29,475 bases of DNA from JBBDMU01 sp040878115 (lineage in GTDB: Bacteria > Bacteroidota > Rhodothermia > Balneolales > Natronogracilivirgulaceae). The translations under genes and the position numbers were made by a program. Below, piece by piece: positions 11,201-18,844 of this stretch (position 1 is its first letter; each line of letters begins with the position of its first letter). The stretch lies in assembly GCA_040878115.1 (NCBI GenBank), contig JBBDMV010000052.1:1-29475 (forward strand), read 5' to 3'. The notes beneath the pieces are model-generated. The model searched no databases. It saw nothing but the letters and a program-made list of their open reading frames with translations, and was not told the origin of the DNA.

Positions 11201-12535
11201 TTGGCGGCACTAAGCATACAGAATTTGAATATTACCTACTCCCAATCGGGTTCATCTGCCCAGGGGGGGTATGACGGTGGCTCTCAGCCCTATCATATGT
11301 TTGGTAGTGAGCGTGATGCCCATTTCTCACCTACATTTTTATACCGAATAGGCATAGATAACAAAATACCCACCGGACAGTTAATTACACCGGATGAGCC
11401 CATGGATCTTACAGCACGGCAAACTTATAACGATAACATTAATATTCGAACTGGACTAAAGCCATTCCCCAATATTGATATAACATTAGATTGGGCCACT
11501 TCATGGAATGAAACCAATAACGAGATTCAAACCATTATGTCGGATTCAATAGCTACCCGGCTTAACCAAACAGGTGAGATTTCGGCATCTGTATGGGCAT
11601 TTGGCGGCGGTTACATTGATTTCTTTCATAACCAGTTGCAAAAAGGATTAGATGGTATTGGAAACGACACCAATATAGATGGAAGCGATGCTTATCAAAC
11701 AATCCTGACAGCGCAAAGTTTGCAGGAAGATTTTCGCGATACTTATTTGGGTTTTGGAAGCGGACCTGTGGGGAACCGTTCATTTACCCCTATTCCCCTT
11801 CCTAACTGGCAGATCATCTGGTCGGGTTTAGAGCAAAGAATAGGTATCTTATCCGATTATTTATCCAGAGCTAGTATAAATCATCAGTATTCAGGTAGAT
11901 ATCGAATAGGCTGGGGATTAAATCCCGATGCAAAATCTAGTCTTTCACAAAACATTGGAGCCTACCAGATTGAGTACGAACGATCTGAATTTGAGGCGCG
12001 TACCATAAATCTTGAAAAAAGATTTAGCCCTCTTATCGGCTTAAATTTGACCTGGAAAAATAATTTAAGGACTGACTTGCAGTATGATCATAGTAAAATA
12101 ACCAGCTTTAGCTCCAATAATAACATCAATGAAAGGGTATCTCGGGGAATTCGGTTTACTACAGGCTACTCCAAAAGAGGATTCCGGCTTCCATTTTTTC
12201 AAAGGTTTAACAATCGGGTTGATGTTAATCTGACTGTTTCCTACAGCGAAGATTCTAACTTGGTGTACCGGTTCAACCAAGACCTCGGTGATGCGCTTCA
12301 GGTACCTCCTGATGAGCTTAATCGTGATGCATCGCAATATACCCCCGGAGATCCGGAAGAACGCGGAGACGTCCGTATTCAAATTACACCCAGTTTCAAT
12401 TACCAGTTCTCAAGTACAGTTACTGCAGGTTTTGAATACGCTTACCGGCAGCTGATCCCTAAATCAAGCGGCGTCTTCCCCAGAACCGATCAGGATATCA
12501 GGTTCAATATCGTAGTGTCGATACGGTCGAACTGA
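5255..12535 (+). CDS. sprA: T9SS outer-membrane translocon protein SprA
   Basis: A 2426-residue secreted beta-strand-rich protein, matching the size of SprA/Sov, the giant outer-membrane barrel through which the type IX secretion system exports cargo. The start is a TTG: the frame is closed by TGA at 5237-5239, and no ATG precedes the signal peptide (hydrophobic core 10-29, cleavage after VKA at 31). Family hallmarks include the LDDFEGS motif near residue 837, followed by the SPIRWHLAA segment, and the FWLNELRVS...GWAANMR segment near 1512. Motifs typical of the two SprA N-terminal repeats are also recognisable (DKLRIQTDWDTERAFEFEN near 230). The C-terminal third is full of alternating aromatic/polar strands and ends in FNIVVSIRSN, as in barrel proteins. 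A highly charged, helix-prone insert (about 1911-1955, rich in R, E and K) interrupts this region. The other T9SS genes are not in the window. Confidence 0.95.
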   Translation: MQLVDNRNCFTVAAFLSFVSFFLFCITGVKAQSETHNADSEKASSRTGMGYILEYADSLRRYKPRSHRVPNPFKRKRANLIEIDHSQDVLIKRRDSTGNYIIQREILGVQSGFPVTYSFEDYSALSMRDKRRQNWARLIREKELQRDRRRGLLDFTIDIPVGERSAFTTIFGRPEVNLRVTGTANMNVGVSIQETEDPLIPADQQRRIDPAFDQDLQLNIQGNIGDKLRIQTDWDTERAFEFENRLNILYEGYEDEIIQSVEMGNVGMETGNSLIRGGSALFGIKARAQFGPLSFTSILSQQEGQGETQTLSSGSEETEFSIAPAQYEDDRHFFLDFYNRQEFEGAMSDPNLSSRLYDITRIDVYVLNVTQREEEGQRRAIALVDLGVNEEQSGYTIPNPDFDQFNDSDLEQFRDLSQTPQASDLGVSSDEFEEGYFEPLREGEDYTVDRALGYISLNSRLDSRQALAVSFAYRDGNNNIVNVGDINQGDGDRIVLKLLKPSNLTQSSKAWDLMMRNIYSLNATNLSSDNLEVDIYYTGGNTEQTNLPNLNNFLLRDLGLDRVGPQGELGSDNQVDFGTGTLNTSNGSIIFPYLEPFGERIKELYNESNLPPNEVENAIEQYAFPSLYTNTNAREESKNNRYRIRGITRGGVQASHNLGFQLVEGSVRVRSNNVELTEGIDYEVDYALGNIMITNNRYLQSGQDITIDYEQNNLFQVQQTTFTGLRAEYAINDNISVGSTWFRLKENPLQDKSRVGEEPINNSIFGFDARSQFDAPWITRAIDWIPLLQTRAESSISFSGEFAQLRPGVAQTSAVSQAIGRGELYDDEVRGLSFLDDFEGSKNSIRFMSPIRWHLAAAPHAVPGYDMNSMEYGDVDESLESRVRRSDYRAKFSWYMLPTSSRLLRGVERTPESEVIRTTDVFPNRDATREDEFLRTLDFYYNPQDHGPYNYNYDLKDLLENNPDKMWGGMTTTLPSGSDNLTQGNYEFLEFWVQPVLPDGRQPTGQDMVDYDGKIYVDAGTISEDVIPNNQLNTEDGIARRTLNIGPSGRSYMPRSLGDLTGQFSTETQAQEDIGLDGTMSSGDDGQSEQELFADFIQRMESDYANDTEMRNRIREDPSNDNYVYWDDPKVQNLPLHKRFHRMYGYMDGNSTTGEESRGNTNRPDTEGLINPATVNLDNSYYQYEIPWNPADTTKLSIGENFIIDKVDGPRQSDRWYLVRIPLRDYTRKVGNIENLERVSHLRFWMSGYEEPLTMRFATFELVGNQWRKADNVTEQDNPNTLFEVATINIEENSTRQPVPYRVPGGAIRSVNRGQQEQVLANEQSMLLNVRDLRSGDVRMVRRLYQNGLNLLNYSNLRMFVHGEGYEERENAELVLRFGNDLTDNYYEYRQPITPTDPNTPFSSLGSSQDIDSGVLLNEAENVWLYDENSVNLVLSNMNQLKQARDLDEYSHNELYQRSDLTGDAPPGTKIGIVGEPSLSRVTEIGIGIRNPHSDSNDSQENMGVPSLDAEFWLNELRVSGFEDQKGWAANMRTQITLADFATVNASMNSSTDGFGGIDSRLESREQEDRQDVDVSSTVNLHRFLPERYSWNFPLSVSARHSQITPRFIPQLGDIRFDDYRNAVEASNLSEVDQQEEIRQTLHDIRSVTEQYSLNLSNISKSNSQNKIAQYTLDNTRLSYVYNMGKSRSPEYVFQDNWNYRAGIDYRLNIRNIDLIRPFSIFNDVPGLNVISGLRLSYIPSSVNADARVDRSYRENQRRITGSTQTDDINQNHNFSYQSGYGFNYNPTPTINTSFNSNTSFLLDNIAEIINDEDDFRLRSSYSVFRDVLADDATNVRRSDYQESYTASWRPGLDQIALLNWLNYSANFRGQFRWTNSARGANQGASLGNQYTLDHNPEIRTQNLLEKIPFYRAAKKADEEDTRARREYREQRNREREREKEALRHAMENGEDAPGLSTNQNDNEEEGPALLNDLKFYGRRAMLAALSIQNLNITYSQSGSSAQGGYDGGSQPYHMFGSERDAHFSPTFLYRIGIDNKIPTGQLITPDEPMDLTARQTYNDNINIRTGLKPFPNIDITLDWATSWNETNNEIQTIMSDSIATRLNQTGEISASVWAFGGGYIDFFHNQLQKGLDGIGNDTNIDGSDAYQTILTAQSLQEDFRDTYLGFGSGPVGNRSFTPIPLPNWQIIWSGLEQRIGILSDYLSRASINHQYSGRYRIGWGLNPDAKSSLSQNIGAYQIEYERSEFEARTINLEKRFSPLIGLNLTWKNNLRTDLQYDHSKITSFSSNNNINERVSRGIRFTTGYSKRGFRLPFFQRFNNRVDVNLTVSYSEDSNLVYRFNQDLGDALQVPPDELNRDASQYTPGDPEERGDVRIQITPSFNYQFSSTVTAGFEYAYRQLIPKSSGVFPRTDQDIRFNIVVSIRSN

Positions 12536-12631
12536 GGGTAGTTTTAAGTTTCTGGTTTCCGGTTTTGGGTTTTTTGTTCGGCGATTGGTTATTACGCACC
12601 CCCTGCACCGCTTAAATCTCCCTAATTAATA

Positions 12632-12860
12632 CCTCCGATCAGGATTTTATAGGTGGTACCCGTTGAAGTCGTTATTCTTCTTGGGTGGTGGATCTTCCAG
12701 AGCGCCTTCGAATTTGCTCCCGATGCATGGTATAATCCCTTTAACCCGTTCTCTGTTGCTACTTGTTTCGTTCAGTGGGAGATTTTGCTTAGTCTGCTAC
12801 TGATATATAACCGCCAACTGGCCGCTTATACGGTTCGCAATAAGGCAAACATTTAACGGG
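12632..12860 (+). pseudogene. decayed T9SS C-terminal sorting-domain fragment
   Basis: This sequence between sprA and the ThuA gene is not a plausible intact gene, but its translation resembles the C-terminal end of a type IX secretion cargo protein. At 12653-12853 one frame reads VPVEVV, then WYNPFNPFSVAT, then LSLLLIYNRQLAAYTV. Typical sorting domains read ...VEVV...NYPNPFNPxTxIxF...VxLxIYNxxGQxVATLV. Just upstream in another frame lies SDQDFIGGT, like the QIDFDGT stretch that often precedes such domains. In a third frame GGSSRAPSN resembles the linker before it. The need to change frame and the missing body of the protein point to an eroded remnant. The 67-codon ORF that covers it starts at a GTG after a stop codon and is probably not translated. 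The call rests on pattern similarity by eye. Confidence 0.5.
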
Positions 12861-12894
12861 AAGTGTTTTTAGGGGGTGAATGAATACCTGGTTA

Positions 12895-13632
12895 TTACTC
12901 CAGACCGGCTGTCCAAAGAATCCCGCCGGTTAAATGTTGTATAAAATCAGGGTCTGTGTAACTCCCCGGTCCATGACCTAATGCCGTATACCAGGAACGT
13001 CCGCCCTCAAACTCATGATACCAGCTTACCGGATGAAAATCACCTTGGTTGCCGCCTTCATAAGAGGTTTCGTCTACCGTTAATAAAACGTTGATATCTT
13101 CTGATAAAGGATGTTGCCAGTTGTACCATTCATCCTCCCATTCCCATACATCAGGCAAATGAGACGTGGAAGGTTGAGAATGATCATGTATGGTAAGGCT
13201 TGCCGTTTGTATCCTGGGGTGGCCGTCGAAGTAGGTCCCGACCAGCCTGCCATACCATTCCCAATCGTATTCCGTCGTGGTGGCCGCATGAATACCCGCG
13301 AAACCGCCGCCATTCTGAATGAATTCCTTAAAAGCCTCTTTGCCCTCATCGTCAAGGACCGCCCCGGAAGTATTTGCGAAAATTACTGCGCGATACCGGG
13401 ACAGGTTCTCACGATTAAACAGAGTAGAATCTTCCGTAACCGTAACTTGCAAGTCATGCTCATCAGCAATTTGTTTAATAACCTCTGTACCAGCCTGTAT
13501 GGATTCATGAACGGAGATATTGGCTTTTGTGAAAACCAGCAAACGGTCCTGTTCATCTTCATTCTTTTCGTGGGTAATGGAAGAGAATAAAGAAGATAAA
13601 AAAATAAGCAAAGATGTAATTAGTGGTTTCAT
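12895..13632 (-). CDS. secreted ThuA-like domain protein
   Basis: A 245-residue protein with a probable signal peptide (hydrophobic 4-19, then charged EKNEDEQD) and a single ThuA-like domain, a class I glutamine-amidotransferase-like fold named after the trehalose utilisation protein ThuA. The family pattern is seen in order: LLVFTKAN...HESI, AVIFANTSG, GGGFAGIHAATTTEY, WYGRLVG.YF..HP, DEWYNW, VSWYHEFEGGRSWYTALGHG. The exact reaction of these domains is not settled; they often sit with sugar dehydrogenases and glycoside-processing genes. It is a clear paralogue of the N-terminal domain of the 1143-residue protein at 15400, and shares nearly every motif. It stands alone on the minus strand and is transcribed away from the serine hydrolase gene. 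Confidence 0.88.
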   Translation of the reverse strand: MKPLITSLLIFLSSLFSSITHEKNEDEQDRLLVFTKANISVHESIQAGTEVIKQIADEHDLQVTVTEDSTLFNRENLSRYRAVIFANTSGAVLDDEGKEAFKEFIQNGGGFAGIHAATTTEYDWEWYGRLVGTYFDGHPRIQTASLTIHDHSQPSTSHLPDVWEWEDEWYNWQHPLSEDINVLLTVDETSYEGGNQGDFHPVSWYHEFEGGRSWYTALGHGPGSYTDPDFIQHLTGGILWTAGLE

Positions 13633-13925
13633 ATTAGTTTAAGTATAAGGTTTTATAAAGAACAATCAGGTGAATAATAAAATGCTTACCACCCTGCGGA
13701 ACCTAAAGGTATGTTCAGGCCTTTGCCTGAAGCAGAATATTAAATAAGCTATTAAAAAAAAGCTCTTTAATAGCCTGGGAACTTCTGCAAATTCAGTGAA
13801 ATTTATAGCATGCAAAACAGCGCAGCCTGACAATTGCCTTCCTTGATGTTAACATATATTTTACTAAATTGCCTGATCTTATTGGCCGAAGGCCGGCTGT
13901 TTATACTGAAAACCAAAAATAGATT
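13633..13925. promoter_or_regulatory. divergent intergenic region with two hairpin repeats
   Basis: This stretch separates the ThuA-like gene (-) from the serine hydrolase gene (+). It contains two perfect inverted repeats: 13714-13731 (arms TTCAGGC and GCCTGAA, loop CTTT) and 13748-13774 (arms GCTATTAAA and TTTAATAGC). Because both flanking genes start here, these are more likely operator or leader structures than terminators. No ORF or RNA gene is apparent. Confidence 0.35.
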
Positions 13926-15266
13926 ATGAACTTAACATATCACCGCAAGGACCTGAGATCCCAATTTAACTCCAGGCCTCTGAAAAGTACTTCTTTATTT
14001 TATGGTTTGATGGCTGCCTTTTTTATTGGCGCCCTACCTGTTCAACAAACCTTTTCTCAAACGTTTCAACAGGTCCAGCCGGAAGAAGCCGGTTTTTCCG
14101 CTGACCGGTTAATGCGCCTGACAACAACCCTGAACGATTATGCCGATCAGGAGCGGTTGAGCGGAGGGGTCACTCTTGTTCTAAAAAATGAGAAAGCCGT
14201 TTATTTTGATGCTTTCGGCAAAAGGGATGTTGAAGCAGGCTTCCCAATGCAAAAAGATGATATTTTTAGAATTGCTTCCCAAACCAAAGCAATAGTAAGT
14301 GTTGCCATTATGATGCTCCAGGAAAAAGGGGAACTGCTGTTATCAGACCCTGTAGGGAAATACCTGCCTGAATTCAAAGAAACCACAGTGGCCAAAGAGA
14401 ATGGTGATGGAGATTATGATATCGTAGACGCTGAACGGCCCATCAACATCCGTGATCTCTTAACGCATACTTCGGGTATTGGCTACGGACACGGAATTGC
14501 TTCAGACAAATGGGAAGAGGCCGGTATTCAGGGATGGTATTTTGCTGACCGTGATGAGCCCATTCGTGAGACGGTAAGCCGTATAGCCGATCTTCCTTTC
14601 GACAGTCAGCCAGGACAGAGCTGGGTTTACGGGTATTCCACAGATATCTTAGGTGTGATAGTCGAAGAAATCAGCGGTAAAACACTGGAAGAATTCCTGG
14701 GGCTACAAATATTTGGCCCGTTGGGTATGAATGACACCCATTTCTACCTGCCGCAATCCAAATTAGATCGCCTAGCTGTAGTGTACTCGGCAACAGATCA
14801 ATCCTCGATAGAGCGGGCCCCGGACTTGACAGGAGCGATAGGGCAGGGGCATTACGTGCAGGGGCCCCGAAAAAGCTTTTCGGCAGGGGCCGGACTTCTT
14901 TCAACAGCGAATGACTATGCCCGTTTTTTGCAAATGCTGTTAAATGGCGGTGAGTTGGATGGTGAGCGAATACTTAGTCCTGGTTCCGTGGAATTGATGA
15001 GCGTCAATCATATTAGAGATATTCCATTCAGAGATGGTTCAGGAATGGGATTAGGCTTTTCGGTTGTTGAAGACCTTGGCGCCAGAGGTGTTCCGGGATC
15101 CGTTGGGGAATATGGCTGGGGCGGGGCTTATCACTCTACCTATTGGGTTGACCCAGCCAAAGACCTTGTGGTCGTATTTTTCACGCAACTCATACCTGCA
15201 ACAGGTTCTGATATACATGGTAAATTGCGTACACTTATATACCAGGCTATTGAGAATACCGAATGA
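13926..15266 (+). CDS. class C beta-lactamase-family serine hydrolase
   Basis: A 446-residue exported serine hydrolase of the beta-lactamase class C/penicillin-binding protein family (the group that includes EstB-type esterases and D-aminopeptidases). The N-terminal 48 residues contain a long, basic signal sequence with its hydrophobic core at about 24-40 and cleavage near TFSQ; an internal ATG at codon 29 is a possible alternative start. Catalytic motifs are clear: S118-x-x-K121 (SQTK) supplies the nucleophile and base, and Y237-S-T is the second motif. GWGGAYHSTYWVDP near 395-410 stands where the KTG/HxG box usually lies. Such motifs do not predict true beta-lactamase activity; an esterase or peptidase role on envelope or glycan esters is equally plausible. 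It is followed after 133 bases by the ThuA/dehydrogenase fusion on the same strand. Confidence 0.88.
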   Translation: MNLTYHRKDLRSQFNSRPLKSTSLFYGLMAAFFIGALPVQQTFSQTFQQVQPEEAGFSADRLMRLTTTLNDYADQERLSGGVTLVLKNEKAVYFDAFGKRDVEAGFPMQKDDIFRIASQTKAIVSVAIMMLQEKGELLLSDPVGKYLPEFKETTVAKENGDGDYDIVDAERPINIRDLLTHTSGIGYGHGIASDKWEEAGIQGWYFADRDEPIRETVSRIADLPFDSQPGQSWVYGYSTDILGVIVEEISGKTLEEFLGLQIFGPLGMNDTHFYLPQSKLDRLAVVYSATDQSSIERAPDLTGAIGQGHYVQGPRKSFSAGAGLLSTANDYARFLQMLLNGGELDGERILSPGSVELMSVNHIRDIPFRDGSGMGLGFSVVEDLGARGVPGSVGEYGWGGAYHSTYWVDPAKDLVVVFFTQLIPATGSDIHGKLRTLIYQAIENTE

Positions 15267-15399
15267 CCAGGGCCTGAAAAGTAAAAATAATCCCTGTTCT
15301 AAATATACCGACTTGCTATATTGTGCGAAATCTAATGAACTGATTTTCATAAATTGCAAGTATGGTCCAGGCTCTTAAATTTAACCAATATATTCCCGT

Positions 15400-18300
15400 A
15401 TGCCACGCCTCTTTACTCTGATCACCGCTTTCATGGTCCTGGTTTCTATATCAGCCATTACTATTTCCTGTCAAACAAATAAGCCAGGGGTTTTGGTTTT
15501 TAGTAAAACGTCCGGTTTTTATCATGAATCTATTCCTGACGGTATTGAGGCTATTGAGAAGTTAGGAGTTGAACATGGTTACGATGTTTATTCGACAACG
15601 GAAGCCGATGCATTTAACGAAGATAACCTGAAAAATTACTCCGCTGTGATTTTCCTGAATACTACCGGTGATGTACTGGACCAATATCAGGAAGCGGATT
15701 TTGAACGCTTTATACAGGCCGGTGGCGGATTTGTCGGTATTCATGCTGCAGCCGATACGGAATACCATTGGGGTTGGTACGGACGGTTGGCCGGAGGTTA
15801 TTTTTTAGATCATCCCCGTGTCCAGGAAGGAAGCATTGAGGTCGTGGACCATGACCATTTGGCTACTGAATTCCTGCCCGGACAATGGACCAGGACCGAT
15901 GAGTGGTATAGTTACAAGAATATGAATGATGATATAAATGTACTGATGGCCCTGGATGAGGATAGCTATGAGGGGGGCGTGCAAATGGGTGATCACCCGA
16001 TAGCGTGGTATCATGAATATGACGGCGGCCGCGCATTTTATACCGGCGGTGGCCACACGAGTGAATCCTATACGGAAGAAATGTTTTTGAAGCACATCCA
16101 GGCCGGCATCGAGTATGCCATCGGGGATAATCAACTCGACTACTCAAAAGCCATAACGCACAGGGCCCCGGAGGAGAACAGGTTCACAAAATCACCACTC
16201 GTTGAGGGTGGAGAGTTGATGGAACCCACAGAAATGACGGTCCTTCCGAATAAGGATGTCCTGATTGCCCAGAGGCGGGGTGAGATCATGTTGTACAAAG
16301 ATGAAGATGCTTCAATTAATCAGGTTGGCTTTCTGGATGTTTATTCGCAGACGGATGTTCCGGATGTCAATGCAGAGGAAGGGGTGATCGGCATTCAGGC
16401 AGACCCTGATTTTGAGGAAAACCGCTTTGTTTATATTTTCCACACACCGGCCGATTCATCCGTCAACAGGCTTTCCCGGTTCACGTTTGAAGATGATGTG
16501 CTGGATATGGATTCAGAGACGATGATCTTAGAGTTTTACTCTAAACGGGACATCTGCTGCCATACAGGCGGTTCTCTCGCATTTGATAGCGACGGACTGC
16601 TATATATATCCACAGGAGACAATTCGACCCCTTTTAATCAAAACGATCAGGAGCATGTGCTGGACGGATATGCACCGCTTGATGGACGCTCTGGTTTTGA
16701 ACAATATGACGCGCGCAGGACCTCCGGTAATTCCAATGACCTGAGAGGCAAAATTCTACGTATCCGGGTTAATGATGACGGTAGTTATGATATTCCGGAG
16801 GGAAATCTTTATCCTGAAGGGATGGAAAATACCCGCCCTGAAATCTATGTGCAGGGTAATCGAAACCCTTACCGGATTTCCATAGATCCGATAACCAACT
16901 ACCTCTACTGGGGCGAGGTAGGCCCTGATGCAAGAGAGGATAGCGTCGGCGTGCGAGGTTCCCTGGGGTATGACGAGATCAATCAGGCGCGGGAAGCCGG
17001 TCATTTCGGATGGCCCTTTTTTGTGGGGGACAATTTCCCTTATAACGAATATGATTATGGCACCGGAACGAAGGGCCCTTTATTTGACCCGGAGAAGCCG
17101 GTGAACCGTTCTCCCAATAACACAGGGATCGAGGAGCTGTCACCTGCAGTGCCGGCGTTTATCTGGTACCCGTATACGGAATCCGAAGAGTTTCCGGAAG
17201 TGGGCACCGGCGGCAGGAATGCCATGGCTGGCCCGGTCTATAATACCAGTCTTTACGCTGAAGAAACCAGGCTTCCCGAATATTATAACGGCAAACTTTT
17301 CATCTATGACTGGATTCGCGACTGGATAAAAGTCGTTACCATGCAGCCTAATGGGAACTTCGATAAAATGGAGCCGTTTATGGATAGCACGACCTTTAAT
17401 TCCATTGTAGATATGGAAGTAGGGCCTGACGGCAGGCTTTATGTACTTGAATACGGAAATGGTTGGTTTGCAAAGAACCCAGACTCCGGACTGTCAAGAA
17501 TAGACTTTAATCCCGGCAACCGGGCCCCTGTAGTCAATTTGATAGAGGCGGATAAAGAAACAGGGCTGCTTCCGTTGGATGTTGTGTTTACCGTAGATGC
17601 GGAAGATCCGGAGGATGATCCATTAACTTATGTATGGGATGTCGGAGGCGATGAGAACATAGAAACAAGCGAGCCGAGGCTGGAACATTCTTTCAATCAG
17701 GTTGGTGATGTCGAAGTATCCGTAGAAGTCAGTGACCCTGGAAATCTTTCCGCGCAAAGTCAACCGGTCTCTCTTTATGCCGGTAATGCCGCGCCGGTTG
17801 TACATATCGACATTAAAGGCAACCGTTCTTTCTATTTTCCAGTCAGGGACGTAGAATACAGCGTGAGTATTGAAGATGAGGGGCCGGAAGGCGCTTCAAC
17901 CTCCATTAACTCCTCAAACCTCTTTGTATCGGCAGATTATATCGAAGCGGCAGGTGAAGAAGAAGGGACGGAAGCATCAGAGGGTCACCAGATATTTTCT
18001 AATGTAATGAATGGAAAGAACCTGGCGGCAACCCTCGACTGCCGGGCTTGTCACCATGAGACGCAGAGTTCAATAGGTCCCGCTTATACTAAAATCGCTG
18101 AGAGGTATCAGGATTCTACGGATACCAAAGCCTACCTTTCTAATAAGATCATCAATGGCAGCTCAGGCGCCTGGGGATCGGCCTTTATGCCGGCACATGC
18201 GGAGATGACACAAGATGATGCTCAGAACATTGTTGCCTGGATACAATCATTAGTGGACGACGGAGAGACGGCCAAATCCCTTCCGGCCTCTGATGTATTG

Positions 18301-18831
18301 AGCCCAACCCTGGGAAAGGACCTCATTAAGAATGGGGCATTAATCATTACTGCCAGCTATACAGACGAGGGGGACAGAGGTATAAAACCTCTGTCCGGTA
18401 ACACGACGGTATCATTAAAAAACAACGAAGTCAACGCTACTGCGGCACGCAATCTGCATCATTATCAGGTGGTTGAATCTGGCGAAAATAAGCTGCTGAT
18501 GGTACCCACCGGTCCCGGATCATTCAGCTTGAACCAAATTGATCTTACCGGTATCAATACCATTGAGATCACGGCTGTTTCCCAGGAAGCCCTCCATCAC
18601 GGTTATTCCTATGAAGTTCGCCTGGACACGCCGGATGGTCCCTTAATTGGTGATGGTGTTATAGAAGCAACCACGGACGAGAATACGGAGGAAGTAATTT
18701 CTCATTCTCTTTCTATAAAAATAGAACCCATTACCGATGGTGAATATCATGATGTTTATCTGGTAAGCAAGCCAAATGATGAGGTTGAAACAACATCGTT
18801 GATGGTAAATGCAATCAAATTTCTACTGTAG
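15400..18831 (+). CDS. ThuA - PQQ-type sugar dehydrogenase - PKD - cytochrome c - CBM-like fusion lipoprotein
   Basis: A five-part, 1143-residue exported protein. The N-terminal hydrophobic segment ends at C24 (TISC), so it is a probable lipoprotein with an imperfect lipobox. Residues about 30-245 are a ThuA-like domain (GGGFVGIHAAADTEY, WYHEYDGGRAFYTGGGH). Residues about 265-705 are a glucose/sorbosone-dehydrogenase beta-propeller, a fold that uses PQQ in sugar oxidation, with CCHTGGSLAFDSDGLLYIS at 386 onward and RNPYRISIDPITNYLYWGEVG near 487. A PKD domain follows (about 707-795, AEDPEDDPLTYVWDVG). A c-type cytochrome module carries C881-x-x-C884-H885 and the likely axial ligand M930 (FMPAH). 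The last 170 residues are beta-rich and resemble a family 6 carbohydrate-binding module. I infer that electrons from sugar oxidation pass to the attached haem. The substrate is unknown. Confidence 0.9.
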   Translation: MPRLFTLITAFMVLVSISAITISCQTNKPGVLVFSKTSGFYHESIPDGIEAIEKLGVEHGYDVYSTTEADAFNEDNLKNYSAVIFLNTTGDVLDQYQEADFERFIQAGGGFVGIHAAADTEYHWGWYGRLAGGYFLDHPRVQEGSIEVVDHDHLATEFLPGQWTRTDEWYSYKNMNDDINVLMALDEDSYEGGVQMGDHPIAWYHEYDGGRAFYTGGGHTSESYTEEMFLKHIQAGIEYAIGDNQLDYSKAITHRAPEENRFTKSPLVEGGELMEPTEMTVLPNKDVLIAQRRGEIMLYKDEDASINQVGFLDVYSQTDVPDVNAEEGVIGIQADPDFEENRFVYIFHTPADSSVNRLSRFTFEDDVLDMDSETMILEFYSKRDICCHTGGSLAFDSDGLLYISTGDNSTPFNQNDQEHVLDGYAPLDGRSGFEQYDARRTSGNSNDLRGKILRIRVNDDGSYDIPEGNLYPEGMENTRPEIYVQGNRNPYRISIDPITNYLYWGEVGPDAREDSVGVRGSLGYDEINQAREAGHFGWPFFVGDNFPYNEYDYGTGTKGPLFDPEKPVNRSPNNTGIEELSPAVPAFIWYPYTESEEFPEVGTGGRNAMAGPVYNTSLYAEETRLPEYYNGKLFIYDWIRDWIKVVTMQPNGNFDKMEPFMDSTTFNSIVDMEVGPDGRLYVLEYGNGWFAKNPDSGLSRIDFNPGNRAPVVNLIEADKETGLLPLDVVFTVDAEDPEDDPLTYVWDVGGDENIETSEPRLEHSFNQVGDVEVSVEVSDPGNLSAQSQPVSLYAGNAAPVVHIDIKGNRSFYFPVRDVEYSVSIEDEGPEGASTSINSSNLFVSADYIEAAGEEEGTEASEGHQIFSNVMNGKNLAATLDCRACHHETQSSIGPAYTKIAERYQDSTDTKAYLSNKIINGSSGAWGSAFMPAHAEMTQDDAQNIVAWIQSLVDDGETAKSLPASDVLSPTLGKDLIKNGALIITASYTDEGDRGIKPLSGNTTVSLKNNEVNATAARNLHHYQVVESGENKLLMVPTGPGSFSLNQIDLTGINTIEITAVSQEALHHGYSYEVRLDTPDGPLIGDGVIEATTDENTEEVISHSLSIKIEPITDGEYHDVYLVSKPNDEVETTSLMVNAIKFLL

Positions 18832-18844
18832 GCCGGGCCAATAA

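Noticed and set aside
12541..12575. GT-rich run after sprA as a microsatellite or terminator
   Set aside because: The GGTTTC/GGTTTT units are irregular and few, and no stem precedes the T-rich stretch.
13111..13590. 159-codon plus-strand ORF opposite the ThuA-like gene
   Set aside because: The minus-strand ThuA protein has all family motifs; the antisense frame has none.
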